A DNA stretch of 64,000 nucleotides, from assembly GCA_032207245.1 (NCBI GenBank), contig CM063504.1, positions 21,328,565-21,392,564 of the forward strand, written 5' to 3'. A program made the position numbers and the translations under genes. Each line of letters opens with the position of its first letter. Within the stretch, counting starts at the first letter, position 1. The DNA is from Pardosa pseudoannulata. Taxonomy: Eukaryota; Arthropoda; Arachnida; Araneae; Lycosidae. Below, in pieces: positions 48,346-60,835 of the stretch. The notes beneath the pieces are model-generated. The model saw only the letters and a list, made by a program, of their open reading frames with translations. It did not search any database and was not told where the DNA came from.

Positions 48346-48791
48346 AAAAAATGTCAAACTGTTAATAAAACCAAAAAAGAAAAGATATTAGTTTTAAATG
48401 ATTTAGTTATAATGTGTAATTTGTTTAGAAATCAACTGGTTTTAATAGAATGCTTATAAATAATGAGATTATTTAATTTATTTGATAAGAGTAAGAACAT
48501 ATGTACTATAACTCAATAATAGGATAATTATATTATAAGAAGGCAACATAACTGTAAAAATTATTTTACACAACAAAAATGAATGCTTCATTTTAATTTT
48601 AAATATTATGTAATTATATTTAAAATTTGTCTACTTATTAGAAATGGCTGAAATTTTTTAATACTACTAATGAAGAAAGTGAACTAATATTAAGGAATAT
48701 TCAGGAGTTAATATAATAATATTTTTAATGTAAATTTATATCTTTTTAATATATTTTTATTTAAAAATATTTATACTAACATTTTTTGTAT

Positions 48792-48834
<43 letters not shown>

Positions 48835-48877
48835 CTTTTGATATAAGTATGAAATCTAAATTTTATCTTATTCTTAC

Positions 48878-48970
48878 CAGTAGATGGCGACACCACAGCA
48901 TATGTTATATTATAAAGGAAACTATGCAATAAAAGAACATTTGTTTGGATACATGCCACTAGATGGCAAC
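48878..48970 (+). promoter_or_regulatory. pair of CTCF-like motifs in the same orientation
   Basis: ccagtagatggcgac at 48878-48892 and ccactagatggcaac at 48956-48970 each fit the published animal CTCF core (CCASYAGRKGGCRS) except at one position, 78 bp apart and on the same strand. A 34-base A tract precedes them (about 48798-48831). Similar motifs at 14658, 15725, 16603, 54808 and 55963 are weaker. Sequence match only; such words are also carried by transposons. Confidence 0.35.
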
Positions 48971-50325
48971 ATCATTTTAGTGTAGCAAAGTTTATGATTC
49001 GTTGTAATACGAAAGAAATTTCTGTATTGACGATTTTAAATGTTAATTTGGTGTTTGAAAATTACTAGAATATTTTTTAAAAAATAAATAAGAGCCAATA
49101 ATTTTTAAAATTAAAATTTTTAATAATTTATGCATATCTTAACCTCTTTATACCTAATCATGCATCCCAATTACTAACTCTGGAATGTGAGTAGTATACA
49201 GGACTCAGAAGATTAATTAAATCTAAGTCTATATCTAAGAAATTGGATTTTAGTGTATCTTTGAAAAAGTTAAAATTTCTAGGAATAAGATATAAAATTA
49301 TTTTTAGTCATTCTAAGTTATTCGTATTGTTTAAAAGAAAAACGATTTAAATAATTCAACATTTGGATTTAAAAAAAAAAAAAAAGTGTTTAAAATAATC
49401 ACTATGACAATCGACTTCATCTTTTAAAGTCTGTTATTGTTATTCGATACATTAATACCAACTAAATAAAAATATCTTATAATTTTTTGAAAATGCCTGA
49501 TTATACCTTCATTAAAAATATTTTTGAAGTTCTTTATTTCAGGAGATGTTGGATGTTACAAAGCATTTTTATAAGTTATCAATCTAGAGCTATGAAACTA
49601 TCTAATCTTAGAAAAGGAAGTATAAATAAAGAGCACTATTTTTTTCCAAAAAATTTATACCATTTTTGTAAAGTTAATTATTTTACGACATATTTTGTTA
49701 ATTTTTAAAATGCTCCCTGCCATTTATTTTTTTATAGATACTTATACAAGAGTTAACAAATACTCTTAATTTAAAATTAAACAAATCTGAGTTTTTGGCT
49801 TTATTTAGGCTATTAAAACTAAATTTAACTGCAGAAAGTTGGAATTTTTCAAGAAAATTCAACATATAGACATAAAAATATTTACTATTAATTAACTATT
49901 CAATATATCAAAAAATTAATATCAAGAAATGTTTAAAAGATATCTTATTAATAAAGTAAAAATTTAAGACAAAGATGAGAATAAATGAGCAGAGAGCATT
50001 TTAAGAACTATCAAAATATTTCGAAACATTGGATTAAAAAATATCTGTTTTTGAAATTTTTTAGATTTGATTGGTACTTCAATGTATATGTTTATAAGAT
50101 TTTAAAGATTTTATAACTCTCAGTCAATAATTTCCAAAACCTTTCTGTATTTTTTCCTAAATATCAATATGCCTTGGTAAAGATCCAGTATTTCTGAAGT
50201 GTTTTCTTATTGTTTTCAATCATTATAGTACTGTTTAGTAATCCATTCACTTGCTGGAATAATTTAATTACAACAGAAACATTACTGCTATTTTAGTAAT
50301 AAAGCTTAATAATAATTTTTTTAAT
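48971..50325. other. AT-rich spacer with one old duplicate
   Basis: Holds the partner (49770-50050) of the segment at 47600. The frame at 49487-49708 (+) is not recognised. Confidence 0.4.
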
Positions 50326-50329
50326 AAAA

Positions 50330-50830
50330 CATCTCATAAAGTAACGATTTTCATCAACGTCAAGCAGGTTTGTTAGGCAAATAATCAATTTTTAAAATAA
50401 AAACGTTACATAAAGTAATGCTTTTCTCCAAGGTCAAATAAGTTTGTTAGGTAAATAAGCAGTTTTTTTTTTAAAGAAAACGTTACATAAAGTAACAATC
50501 CTCACGAATTTCAAGCAAGTTTGTTAGGTATATAATCAATTTTTTTAAATGAAAAATTACATAGAGTAACGATCTTCACCACCTTCAAACAAGTTTGTTG
50601 GGTAAATAATCAATTTTTAAAACAAAAACGTTACGTAAAGTAATGATCTTCTCCAAGTTCAAACAATCTTGTTAGGTAAATAAACAATCTTTTTTAAGAC
50701 AACGTTAGATAAAGTAACGATTCTCATGAACTTCAAGCAAATTTATTAGGTAAATAATCGATTTTTTTAAATAAAAAATTACATAAAGTTAACGATACTC
50801 ATCAATGTCAAGTAAGTTTGTTAAGTGTCT
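50330..50830 (+). repeat. minisatellite, about 75-80 bp period, seven copies
   Basis: The word cataaagtaacgat recurs at about 50334, 50410, 50487, 50571, 50633, 50709 and 50773, each followed by a caa.ttcaagcaagtttgtt word and aggtaaataatcaattttt. Units differ by many substitutions and indels. Confidence 0.9.
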
Positions 50831-50952
50831 GTCAAAAAACCGGTTATGATTTGATTGAAATTCTCACGATTTTGTTATTCTAACAGTCAATAAGTATATC
50901 TACTTAACCTATAACTATGTTTTGTCCATGGGGGGGATTTCGAAAACATTAA

Positions 50953-51497
50953 CCCCTTAACGTGCACACTCGAGTTAACTCGAGCGCACTAAACTGACCA
51001 AACTGTGCACACTCGAGATAATTAGAGCGGTGTTTTACTTTATGTTGCTATAATTTTTCACACTAGAATGCAATCGAGAATTAAAAATAACAATGTGAAA
51101 AAAAAATTGTTACATGTGTAATAGTTGCAATGTTGGGCGCATGTGCTGCACATTGTTTCGAAATATATCACACAAAAGAAAATTTTGATTCATTTTATAA
51201 ATACTAGTGTTGTCATTATTTATGTTTTAAAAGTATAAATAAGTATTTTTACTGATAACAATGTTTATTCTGAAAAGGGAATTCGAAAAGAAAGATAAAA
51301 AAAGTCGATATGCAGGTAATATTACAATATTCGACTATTTCCTGCAATGTTATCAAAATCCAAAATTGCAATAAAGATTTTGATTATTTTTGCATTTTTG
51401 TAACATTTTTGGCAAGACAAAGATCTAAATTGTGTTTTTTACATTAAAAAATTGATTTTTTTGGCCAGCCTTTTTTTAAAAACTGTGCATTAAGAGG
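50953..51497. mobile_element. piggyBac-type MITE (545 bp)
   Basis: TTAA target copies at 50949-50952 and 51498-51501 flank inverted ends ccccttaacgtgcacac and the complement of actgtgcattaagagg, about 15 bp with one or two differences. A second copy of actgtgcacactcgag occurs near 51004. No coding frame. TTAA targets with CC..TT ends fit piggyBac-type transposition. Confidence 0.82.
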
Positions 51498-51501
51498 TTA
51501 A

Positions 51502-52065
51502 TCTTCTTTACATATACCGAAATTCCAATTCTGAAAGGTTGGTACACCTGATATTTCTCAGTAGTAATTGAAAATAATTTCGTTTAATTACTTCCTATTT
51601 AGTATTGTATTTTGTTGTGATTTGTTTCAGATATTTGGATCATTTATTTGTAACCTTTTTTATTTCTTGTTATTTCTGTGTCTGTTTATACGCAATATTC
51701 TATTTTATTAAGATTTTTGTTGCTATTTGTGTGGCAACAGTTTAGGAAAGAGTTAAGGTTAGTTCAGTTCCAGAAAAATTAAGAATTTTTCTGGAAAGGT
51801 GACCGCAAGCTAATGTTGGCGTTAGATAAATTAAATAATTTAAACCTACGAGATTGCAGGGCTTACTCAAGAAAGTTTTATACTTCTGTGCATGTAGTCA
51901 TCATACTTTATATTTTATAATTTTGAAATTTTTTTCTAATGAATTAATATACAAGCCAGGGAAATATATAAAACATATTATTGAAGGAAGTCAATAATAA
52001 TATTTCACATAAGAAGCATCTGCACTTATTTACAAATATTTTCTGATGAGGAAGAATGTTTATTT
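51502..52065. other. AT-rich spacer, no gene seen
   Basis: No gene or element ends recognised between the piggyBac-type MITE and the SINE copy. Confidence 0.5.
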
Positions 52066-52067
52066 AG

Positions 52068-52200
52068 TTTGGAGTGCTACGGTCTACTGTTTTGTTACAT
52101 GATGGCTAATGAGACCAGAACCTTCTACTTAAAGCCGATTCCGAACGGCTACGAACATTATGCCAGCAGTAATATTCGAAATTACGAACCCTGCGAACAA
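52068..52200 (-). mobile_element. tRNA-derived SINE, family 1, 5'-degraded
   Basis: On the minus strand the body (atgttcgtagccgttcggaa, then gaaggttctggtctcattag) and 3' end are clear, but the tRNA-like head is reduced to a diverged B-box region near 52175-52190 and no A box is seen. No target duplication found. Confidence 0.8.
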
Positions 52201-52459
52201 GGGAAGAGGGGCAGTCTAGCGCATGCTTGCAGATAGCACCACAGTATAATTTAATCCACTAATAAAATCTAAGTGAAAATTGTATTTTAAAAAAGTTTAC
52301 ATAATTATATGTCTATGATATTATAGTGCCTTATTACTTGTGAGCGGCTGACTCAAAGAAGGGCGGTTTGTGACGATTTTCTAACATTAAGGGAGGAATA
52401 AAAAATCCAATAATAATCATTAAAACGAAACTTTTATCATAAAAGTGATAATAAAATGT

Positions 52460-54350
52460 AATAATATGTTATTTTGTTGTATTTGCTATACTAGAGGAAC
52501 AAAAAATAAATCAGTGGCTAAAGTATTTGTCTTTATACAGGTAACTTCCACTTTATAGGATATCGACCAAATTTGACTCGTCCAAATTTTTCCACGTGCA
52601 TGCAGAGCATTCGCTGCATAATTTATTAAAATGAAAATTAAATCCATTAAAAAAGGAAAGGAAAGATGTTTAGAGAAAATTTTAAGGATTAAATCTGCAG
52701 CATGCCTATACATCATTTGCTGCATAATTCATTTAAAGGAAAATTTAAAGGAAAATTAAAAGACTCATTAAAAGGAAATCTATGAGAAATTTTTTATTGT
52801 AAAAATAATAATAATATGTAATAATATGTTATTCTATTATGTTTGTTGTACAGGAGGAAAACAAATCATTGAATTATGTATTTGTCCTTACACAGGTAAC
52901 TTCCACTGTACAGGATATCAACCAAATTTGAAGCCTCTAAATTTTGCCACGTGCATGTAGAGTATTCGCTACATAATTTATTAAAACGAAAATTAAATTC
53001 GTTAAAAATGAAAAGTAAACATATTTAGAGAATAATTTAAGGATTAAATCTGCCGCCGGCTTCCACAGCATTCGCTGCATAATTCATTAAAATGAAAATT
53101 TAAAGGAAAATTAAAGGATTCATTAAAAGGAAATATATGAGAAACCTTTTATTATAAAAATAATAATATGTAAAATATGTTATTCTATTATGTTTGTTTT
53201 ACAGTAGGAAAACAAATCATTGAATTATGTATTTGTCCTTACACAGGTAACTTCCACTGTACAGGATATCAACCAAATTTGAAGCCTCTAAATTTTCACA
53301 CGTGCAGGTTGAGCATTTGCTGCGTAAATTATTAAAAGGAAAATTAAATCCGTTAAAAAAGAAAAGTAAACATATTTAGAGAATAATTTAAGGATTAAAT
53401 CTGCCGCCTGCTTACACAGCATCCGCTGCATAATTCATTGAAAGGAAATCTATGAGAAATTTTTTTTATAAAAGTAATAATAATATGTAATAATATGCAA
53501 TTCTATTATGTTTGTTGTACAGGAGGAAAACAAATCATTGAATAATGTATTTGTCCTTACACAGGTAACATCCACTGTACAGAATATCGACAAAATTTTA
53601 TGCCTCTAAATTTAGACATGTAGAGCATTCGCTGCATAAATTATTAAAACGAAGATTAAATCCATTAAAAAAGAAACGTAAATATATTTAGAGAAAAATT
53701 TAAGGATTAAATCTGCCACCTCTGTACACAGCATTCGCTGCATAATTCATTAAAGGAAAATTTAAATGAAAACTAAATTCATTAAAAAGAAAATTAAAAG
53801 ATTCATTAAAGGGAGATCTATAAGAAACTTTTTATTATAAAAATAATAATAATATGTAATAATATGTTATTCTATTATGTTTGTTCTAGAGGAGAAAAAC
53901 AAATCATTGAACAATGTATTTGTCCTTACACAGGTAACTTCCACTGTACAGGATATCAACCAAATTTGAAACCTCTAAATTTTCACACGTGCAGGTAGAG
54001 CATTTGCTGCGTAATTTATTAAAATGAAAATTAAATCCGTTAAAAAAGAAAAGTAAATATATTTAGATAATTTTAAGGATTAAATCTGCCGCCTCTGTAC
54101 ACAGTATTCGCTACATAATTCATTAAAATGAAAATTAAAGAATCCATTAAAAAGAAATCTATGAGAAACTTTTTATTATAAAAGTAGTAATAATATGTAA
54201 TAGTATGTTATTCTATTACGCTTGTTCTACAGGAAGAAAACAAATAATTGAATAATGTATTTGTTCTTACACAAGTAACTTCCATTTTACAGAACGGCGA
54301 CTAAATTTTAAGCCTCTAAATTTTGACGCCTGCATGCTGAGTATTCTCTG
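52460..54350 (+). repeat. satellite, 317-370 bp period, six copies
   Basis: The anchor cacaggtaacttccac recurs with its gtaac at 52541, 52896, 53247, 53564, 53934 and 54275. Units share atgttattctattatgtttg, aaacaaatcattgaa, atatttagaga, aaggattaaatctgcc and attcgctgcataattcatta. The unit contains the half-repeat cgctgcataat.ttattaaaa twice, so it grew from a shorter ancestral unit. The first and last units are the most diverged. No gene. Confidence 0.92.
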
Positions 54351-55080
54351 CATACTCCCTGGGAACTTATCTATGGTCATGCTTATAACAAAAAAAGTGT
54401 GTTTTGATCGTAACTGCACAATCACAATGGTTCATTTTGAACATTAGGATTGTGCTTTGTTATTCATAGTTATAATTTTTCTACCAGGATCTAATCGAGC
54501 GTTATCATACGACTTCTAAGATTAGCTTTTTATTTTTATTCCATATTTTGTTTTCTTCAACTTCGTCTGATAGTTCCTTTTCTCATTAATTTAACTGACG
54601 TGATGATATATAATAGTTACTTAATGCTCAGTAAATCTACAATGAGAAACTTTTGCTTTAAATTATAAATACCACACTTGAATGGTACTTATCTTTATTT
54701 CTGAGCTATCGTACTTAATCAAATTAACAGAAAAATCCATCCCCCTGCTTTCACCGAGATCAAACGATTGCTCGATCGGCATTCTTGCAACATGTTCCGA
54801 TAACCTCTGATAGATGGCAGCACTAGATATTTCCCGCACACAATGGTCAAGTACCATATATCTCCCGAAAGTAAAAGTTCGGTAACCCTTAACATCGCAA
54901 GAAGTCATCAAGAAATGACCGTGAACACCGGAAACACAAGCATTCCCATATCGCTTTAATCACCGGAGTTCGCTATCGTCTCACATATATTGTCTACTTC
55001 GATTGTCAGTCAGTTGTAATCCGCTTTCGCTTTGCAGATAAGAATATTAAAAGCCGACTTTACGCTACTACTCGGAACGT
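54351..55080. other. spacer with GC-richer patch, no gene recognised
   Basis: 54750-55000 is less AT-rich and holds a TAGATGGCAGC motif at 54811. The minus frame at 54663-54911 has no recognisable domain. Possibly the edge of an unidentified repeat. Confidence 0.35.
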
Positions 55081-55545
55081 CCATTGCTCATAGAATCACT
55101 TGTTTCGTTTCGGAATAAGTGATTTTGCTTTTGTTTTTACCTTTCTTAGACTGGCAACATCTTGCGGATCTTTAGTTCTGTAACTTTCTTGCTTGTTATT
55201 TACTTAGTATAACTACGAACCTCTTTATAAGGTTTATCTATCAGAGGGTTATCTCATTGTGTGAGTTATTGGTCTCGACTAACAAAAGCTAAGAGTCTAT
55301 TTATGGAATTATTTGCATATTTTTAGACTAATTGGAGTTTAATTGAAATACGGTCCGTTGTTAAGTAGTTTGATGTAGTTACATTTAGTTAAAATTAATA
55401 AAACGGGCTGAATGATTCCATGGCAAAGATGTGATTCAAATTTGAACTATGAGCAATCATTGCTCATAGGAACTCTTGTTTCGTTTCGGGATATGAGATT
55501 TTTTTTTATTGTTATTACCTTTCTTAGACAGGAAGCATCTTAATC
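55080..55545 (+). repeat. direct duplication of about 95 bp
   Basis: 55085-55170 and 55450-55540 share cattgctcata, cttgtttcgtttcgg and ttacctttcttagac in the same order. Intervening DNA is unique. No gene. Confidence 0.7.
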
Positions 55546-56078
55546 ACTGGTGTTGTAGTTTTCCTAAGACATTGATATATTTCTTAAGAGAATCCACAAT
55601 GAGTTCAAAATCGACACGATTATGCTGTAAAGATTCATATATTAATTAATTCAACTCTCTCAATGTAACTGATGCATGTGCGGCGACGTAATTCAAAATA
55701 TTACCTCGTGCACAAGCAAATGCAGCTACTTCAATTTTGACTTTTCCTTTTTCCTGATGGCATCATGATATTTTTTCCATTCTTCTGCCATTTTTGTATT
55801 GAAAGCTGTTCACTTCATTTCTCTCCAGATGTTGTCAGATGTAAAGGAAATTCCTATGAATTGTATATTAAATATTTAGGCTTCCGATGATATATTTGTT
55901 GTTCCTCTTCATTTATTTCCTTCCTCACATGAATAACGGAAAACAAGAATTCTAAACTTAACAGCGCCATCTATCAGTGAAAACTATAAAAGGCCCATAT
56001 TACAAGATTTTTGGTTGTATCGATCGGGTAAGCTACGTGGGGCTTTCAAGGTTTCCCACACGTACAATCCCAATATAT
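55546..56078. other. spacer, no gene recognised
   Basis: No exon or RNA gene seen. A gcgccatctat word (CTCF-like) lies at 55965-55975. Confidence 0.4.
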
Positions 56079-56079
56079 A

Positions 56080-56325
56080 GAGCTACCGTAGTTCAGTTGG
56101 CAAAGGCGCCAAATTCATAACTGGCGAGATTGTGGCTCAAGGCTTGCACCAACCTAAGATCGGGCGAGTTCTCTAATAGCGACTGGGCCACGTAAAGTAA
56201 AATAGGTACATAGTCTCGATGTCCTTCAAGTCAAAATGATAGCTTGGAGGTATCAGATGAAGCTTAGGGCGGAGGGGGGGTCTTCTGCTTGGTTCCTGCT
56301 TCTAAATTACGAGGACCCATCGGAG
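56080..56325 (+). mobile_element. tRNA-derived SINE, family 2 (Met-like head), uninterrupted copy
   Basis: Head gagctaccgtagttcagttg with CATAACTGG in the anticodon region, a weak B-box region (ttgtggctcaag), then body tgtccttcaagt and 3' part tgcttggttcctgcttctaa ending near gaggaccc. Matches the interrupted copy at 4397-4794 in order, allowing its full layout to be read. No clear target duplication. Confidence 0.72.
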
Positions 56326-57044
56326 GTAATGGTATTTGCCTCAGTATCATTCTGTAAGTTACACGTGCTATCCGGATAGTTTAAATGAGTAACAGCTTCA
56401 CAACTAAACATCTCTGTACAGCATTAGGATAGTTTTCTGTTCTGATTGTGGTTTTGGAAAGAAAATCAACAACACCAATATGGAATTGCTATACTTAGAA
56501 GACATCCAGGAAAGCATAATGCAATATTTATACAACAAGAATTTGAAACTACAAACTAAGGCCAAATTGTTGTGAAATGTTATTTTTTAATTTTAAAATT
56601 AAGCTCTTCTTTATCCTTATAAATTTGTTTATCTGGCATAATCGACGATATTTGAAGTCTGACGTTAGAATTTATATTTAGTCTGCTTCTAATATTTAGA
56701 GTTTTGATATCTAAGTAAATAGAGACCTGATGAATAATGCAAAATGATCCATCAATAAGCATTGAATTGCTTTATTTTTTTTATTAAAATGAAAAGTCCG
56801 CTCATAGTTTTTTTTCTTCTTTTTTTTTTTTGGGGGGGGGAGATTTTAAGTCCTAATCCAAAGAACAGTGAACTGTCAATCCCATAAAAAATCATTGCAC
56901 ACATACATACAAAGTAAGTACATGTATAAGTTTTATAATCCGTAATTTAGTATGCATACATAAGTATGTCATAAAATGGAACGCTGTTATTGATAAATAT
57001 ATTTGTAACCACATTGTATTTTTTAATTTACTTTCTAAATTTTT
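56326..57044. other. AT-rich spacer, no gene seen
   Basis: Contains a T run followed by a G run at about 56820-56840. Frames at 56580-56762 and 56892-57098 (minus) have no known domain. Confidence 0.45.
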
Positions 57045-57260
57045 ACTAGGTTTAAATCTGCCTGTTAAATACTGGAGCATATTTAATTTACGTTTCAATA
57101 TTTACCTGACGAATTTAAACTAAATTAATTTTATGAATAAATGGGAAAATAAAAAAATGTTGAGAAATGTATTATGACATATCCTTTTATTTTTATTTTG
57201 CAAAATTACACACTTTGTGTGTCATCCAAATTCGAAAACAGTATGGTATAATCAGTAATT
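57045..57260 (-). repeat. dispersed repeat A, copy 3 (inverted)
   Basis: On the minus strand it carries gaatttggatgacacacaaa, aaaataaaaggatatgtcat and atgctccagtattt-complement words in the family order. Confidence 0.65.
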
Positions 57261-57544
57261 TATAAACTATCGTTTTATTGTAGTAAAGTGACTAAGGACA
57301 GCTTGTTCAAACTCTTGTTTGTTTTTACAGTCATGTATATACATCGAAATAAATCCTAAATTGTTCAACCTCCTTTAACCAATACTAACACGAAGAAATG
57401 TTTTTACTCTTTTTGTGGTTGAAAACTATCTTTCAACATCTCTAGTGGAGAATAGTAATGTACTTAAATTTTAATAAGCTTGAAAAAGAATCTTGTAATG
57501 CCTACATTGAAAATATTTCAGAAAAGATCCAGACCACCTTGGCT

Positions 57545-58110
57545 CTATAAATACGTCTTTGATGTGAAAATACGGCGAAACTAAAAAAAAAAAAAAGATG
57601 TAAAAGAATAAAACAAATAACTAAAGTTATTTAGTATTAACTAAACTAACGTAAATAAAAATATCTTACGTCCTTACGTCCTTGATGTGAAGATATAGCG
57701 AAACTAATAAGAAGATGTAAAAGAGTAAAACAAACAACTAAAGTGAGTTAATAATAAGTGAGTTAATAGTTACTAAAGTAAATTAAATAAAAATATTTTA
57801 TTTAAGTTACTTTAGTTAATATTTTATTTAAGTTAAATAAAAATATTTTTTCACGTCCTTGATGTGAAAATACGGCGTAACTAAATAAAAGATGTAAAAG
57901 AGTAAAACAAATAACTAAAGTGAGTTAGTAATAGGTGAGTTAGTAGTAACTAAAGTAACTTAAATAAAAATATTTTACGTCCTTGGTGTGAACATACGGC
58001 GAAACTAAAAAAAAGTTGTAAAAGAGTAAAACAAATAACTAAAGTGAGTTAATAATAATGAGTTAGTAGTAACTAAAGTAACTTAATTAAAAATATTTTC
58101 ATTATAATAA
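57545..58110 (+). repeat. tandem repeat, irregular 122-178 bp period, four copies
   Basis: The word ttgatgtgaaaatacggcga recurs with its gatgtg (ggtgtg in the last) at 57561, 57683, 57861 and 57985, followed by gatgtaaaagagtaaaacaa, ataactaaagtgagtta and cttaaataaaaatatttta. The longer third spacing comes from an extra aagttaaataaaaatattt piece. Confidence 0.88.
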
Positions 58111-58613
58111 AAAAGATTCCCTATATCCCTTGGCAGACTCTTCTGTAATATAGACGTTTGATCAATTTTTTTTTTATTTTGGATTGTATAGCTAAATTTC
58201 CTTTACAGGTCTAAGGTAAATAACTGAGAGATTTATACTGGGTCAATTCATTTTAATCTGTTTAACGGAAATTGTATAGGCGACATTCTTATTTTCTTGT
58301 TTGGGTTTGTAATTTCCATCTTTTCTCTGAAAAAAAAAATTATCTAAAGTGTAGTTCGTTCACGCTTTATAGAAACGATTTTTATTCATGTTTCTCGTTA
58401 TATTTTGAAACAATGATTTGGGAGTATCAGCATAATTATACTGCTTTCTTCGGAATTTTCCAAATAGCTACTGAATGTGAGAGATATCTCGAGTGTTACA
58501 TAAATGGGATTTCCTCCCAAAATATACTCGAATCAACACATAATGAAAAGATATAAAAACAAATCTTATTGCGTTTCAAAGATAGATATTTTAATATTGT
58601 TAATCCTTTGCAC

Positions 58614-58813
58614 TCCAGCCTAGAACTCATAGAGGATACCAGAAACTCCAGCACTATATTAGTTACAAGTACATACCTGTGATATAAAAGAAAAATGGAC
58701 TCGCATAAAATGGAGTATAGTGATCATTATTGAGTAGGCTCATCGTGTCGCCGTAATGGATTTAATGTTAGCATTTTAATGTCGCAAATACGGCGACAAC
58801 GGAGTGCAAAGAG
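58614..58813. mobile_element. piggyBac-type MITE (200 bp)
   Basis: TTAA at 58610-58613 and 58814-58817. Inverted ends tcctttgcactcc and the complement of ggagtgcaaagag, 12 of 13 matching. The interior holds gtcgccgtaatgg and atacggcgaca words that also pair. No coding frame. Confidence 0.85.
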
Positions 58814-58817
58814 TTAA

Positions 58818-59783
58818 ATGTGGAAGAAAATTGCGTTTATTCGAATGCCATGATACTGAACGGACTTGGTAAACGAGACAAGAAGAATGAGATAACATTC
58901 ACATGACGATACTTAGAATTTTCTTCCATGGAAAATTCGATCTGAAACTAGATAAAAATCAATGCGATCTATCGGAACCTTAGTGTTTACGGGAATTTTG
59001 ACAGTGGTTCCGCAATTATTTACTTAGGCAAAATGCCAAAATTTTAGTAAAATTTAATTTTTATAAAAGATTGAATTCATCTAGGTAGTCTGTAAAAGAA
59101 AATATAAATAAATATTTTATCGATGAGATAAAATCTTAGATTTCGAAAAAGTTGCGTGCATCATTCATTCACGATGCATTTCGATTAAATACATTGAGAC
59201 ATATTACGTCACATATAAGGCGATTTCACGCAGTAGGGCAAATTCTCAAATTATGACAATTCTGGCTTTAGTTTCAAACAGTAGGGCAGTTTATTGTTTG
59301 TCTATTGGCTGTTGTGAACATGAAAATGAATGGGAAGGGCATTATAGTAGTTCGTGACATTGCGACAAATTGCCTTATTAGTCGCCGTTGTTAATACCTC
59401 TCTTTGCCTGTTTCTAAAGACTCATCTGGGTTATTTGAGATAAAGCCAACCCTTTGGGTTGCAGCCTGTATCCTGTACTATCAAATCAAACTAAAATATT
59501 GTTGCTTTTGTCCAGTAAAAAAATCCAGTAGCTACTTTAGCATTCAATATGATGTTTGTAATGTGATAAAATTAAGATAGAGTAATAATTTTGTAAATTT
59601 GAGCTGGATAAAGCTTTGATATCCTAATTTTTCTGTTTTCTGATGAAGAGATTCCTTAAGTAAACGATAATCTCAAAGGGTTCCCTAAAGTGTAAAAGAG
59701 TGAATACTCCTATACTATGAGTTCATTATTTACTGAGCTTATTCCATTTAAAGGGCTGTTATGTGTTTTGATGTCAGTCTTGG
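58818..59783. other. spacer, no gene recognised
   Basis: Within 59205-59402, cagtagggca occurs twice (59241, 59280) and a loose inverted pair (ataaggcgatttc against gacaaattgccttat) is present; possibly an old MITE, not assigned. Confidence 0.4.
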
Positions 59784-60010
59784 TTCATAGAGGGCGCCAG
59801 CTACACGCGAATTTGATTTACTCGGTAAGTGTTCGTGGGAACGACTCCGCTGTCAATCAAGGGCAAAGGCGAAGTAGCTGGACCATCTTCAATTGAAGCG
59901 CGAGGCCAATTATAGCACTAGTGACGAGAATTAATAAAAGTGCGCCAAGGGTTGCCGCTGGATGCGGGTAAACCGTGCCAAACACGATCGCTGCTCGGGT
60001 TGCAACTGCA
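59784..60010. other. CpG-rich patch, nature unknown
   Basis: About 18 CpG dinucleotides in 227 bases, far more than in the surrounding AT-rich DNA, starting at gagggcgccagctacacgcg. A consensus-like 5' splice site (ctcg then gtaagt) lies at 59820-59829. It may be a promoter or first exon, or an unrecognised repeat fragment. No open frame of note. Confidence 0.3.
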
Positions 60011-60578
60011 TAATGTTAGAGTGTAATTCTCAATAACAAGTTTCTGTTTCCTTTTTAGTTTTATTTTAATGATATACCTGTGAATCGGTTCTGAAAAGAA
60101 AATAATAGTAACAAGTTTTGATTGTTAAATAAAGTGGGTAATTTCAAAGAAAGGAGAGCATTCTTTTAGAGGGGGACAATTTTTAATCAATTTCTTTTCA
60201 GCGTTTTTAATTAATACGCGAGCAAGTTTTCAAAACGCGTTTAGAGACGTAAAAATAAATTGGCGTGACCTGGAATAGTCTTGATTTACAGTGTAATTAG
60301 AGCAGCACATATTGCTATACCACGGGGGTAATTATATTTTGTTAAAAAATGTAGGATGGATATTGCTCTCTTTGTTCTATATGTCATTACACCTTTCCTT
60401 TTCCGGAGTTAACTCCATATTAGTAGAGCAACTATTGAAAATTGCAAATAGCAAATCAAAATGCGTTAAAATAAAATGACAGGTCGATTTCGAATATTTT
60501 TTTAAAAAATTAAAAAGGTTAATGGGTTAGGAAATAAAAGAACATATATTATTAATTTTTTTTCGAGATCACAGTAAT

Positions 60579-60835
60579 TTAGTTGTTACATAAAATAAAT
60601 AAAACAGGCCATTGGGTAACTTTAGCTTAGCACAGGGATGCCTTTAAAAGTTAGCAGAATTAATTTACTACTATTAAATGGAAATTTACAAACAACTGAA
60701 TATGTTTAGTTGTTACATAAAATAAATAAAACAAGCCATTGGGTACCTTTGGCTTAGCCCAGGGATGCCTTTAAAAGTTAGCAGAATTAATTTACTACTA
60801 TTAAATGGTAATTTACAAACAACTGAATATGACAC
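60579..60835 (+). repeat. tandem duplication, 127-bp period
   Basis: Two nearly identical copies start with ttagttgttacataaaataa at 60579 and 60706 and end with acaaacaactgaatatg. The last third (tactactattaaatggtaat) recurs once more at 61039, inside dispersed repeat A, so the two repeats have become joined. Confidence 0.9.

Noticed and set aside
50330..50830. CRISPR-like regular repeats
   Set aside because: Contiguous minisatellite units with no unique spacers, in a eukaryotic context.
59205..59402. Loose inverted repeat with aaggcgattt / aaattgcctt words
   Set aside because: Arms are short and mismatched, and no target duplication is visible.
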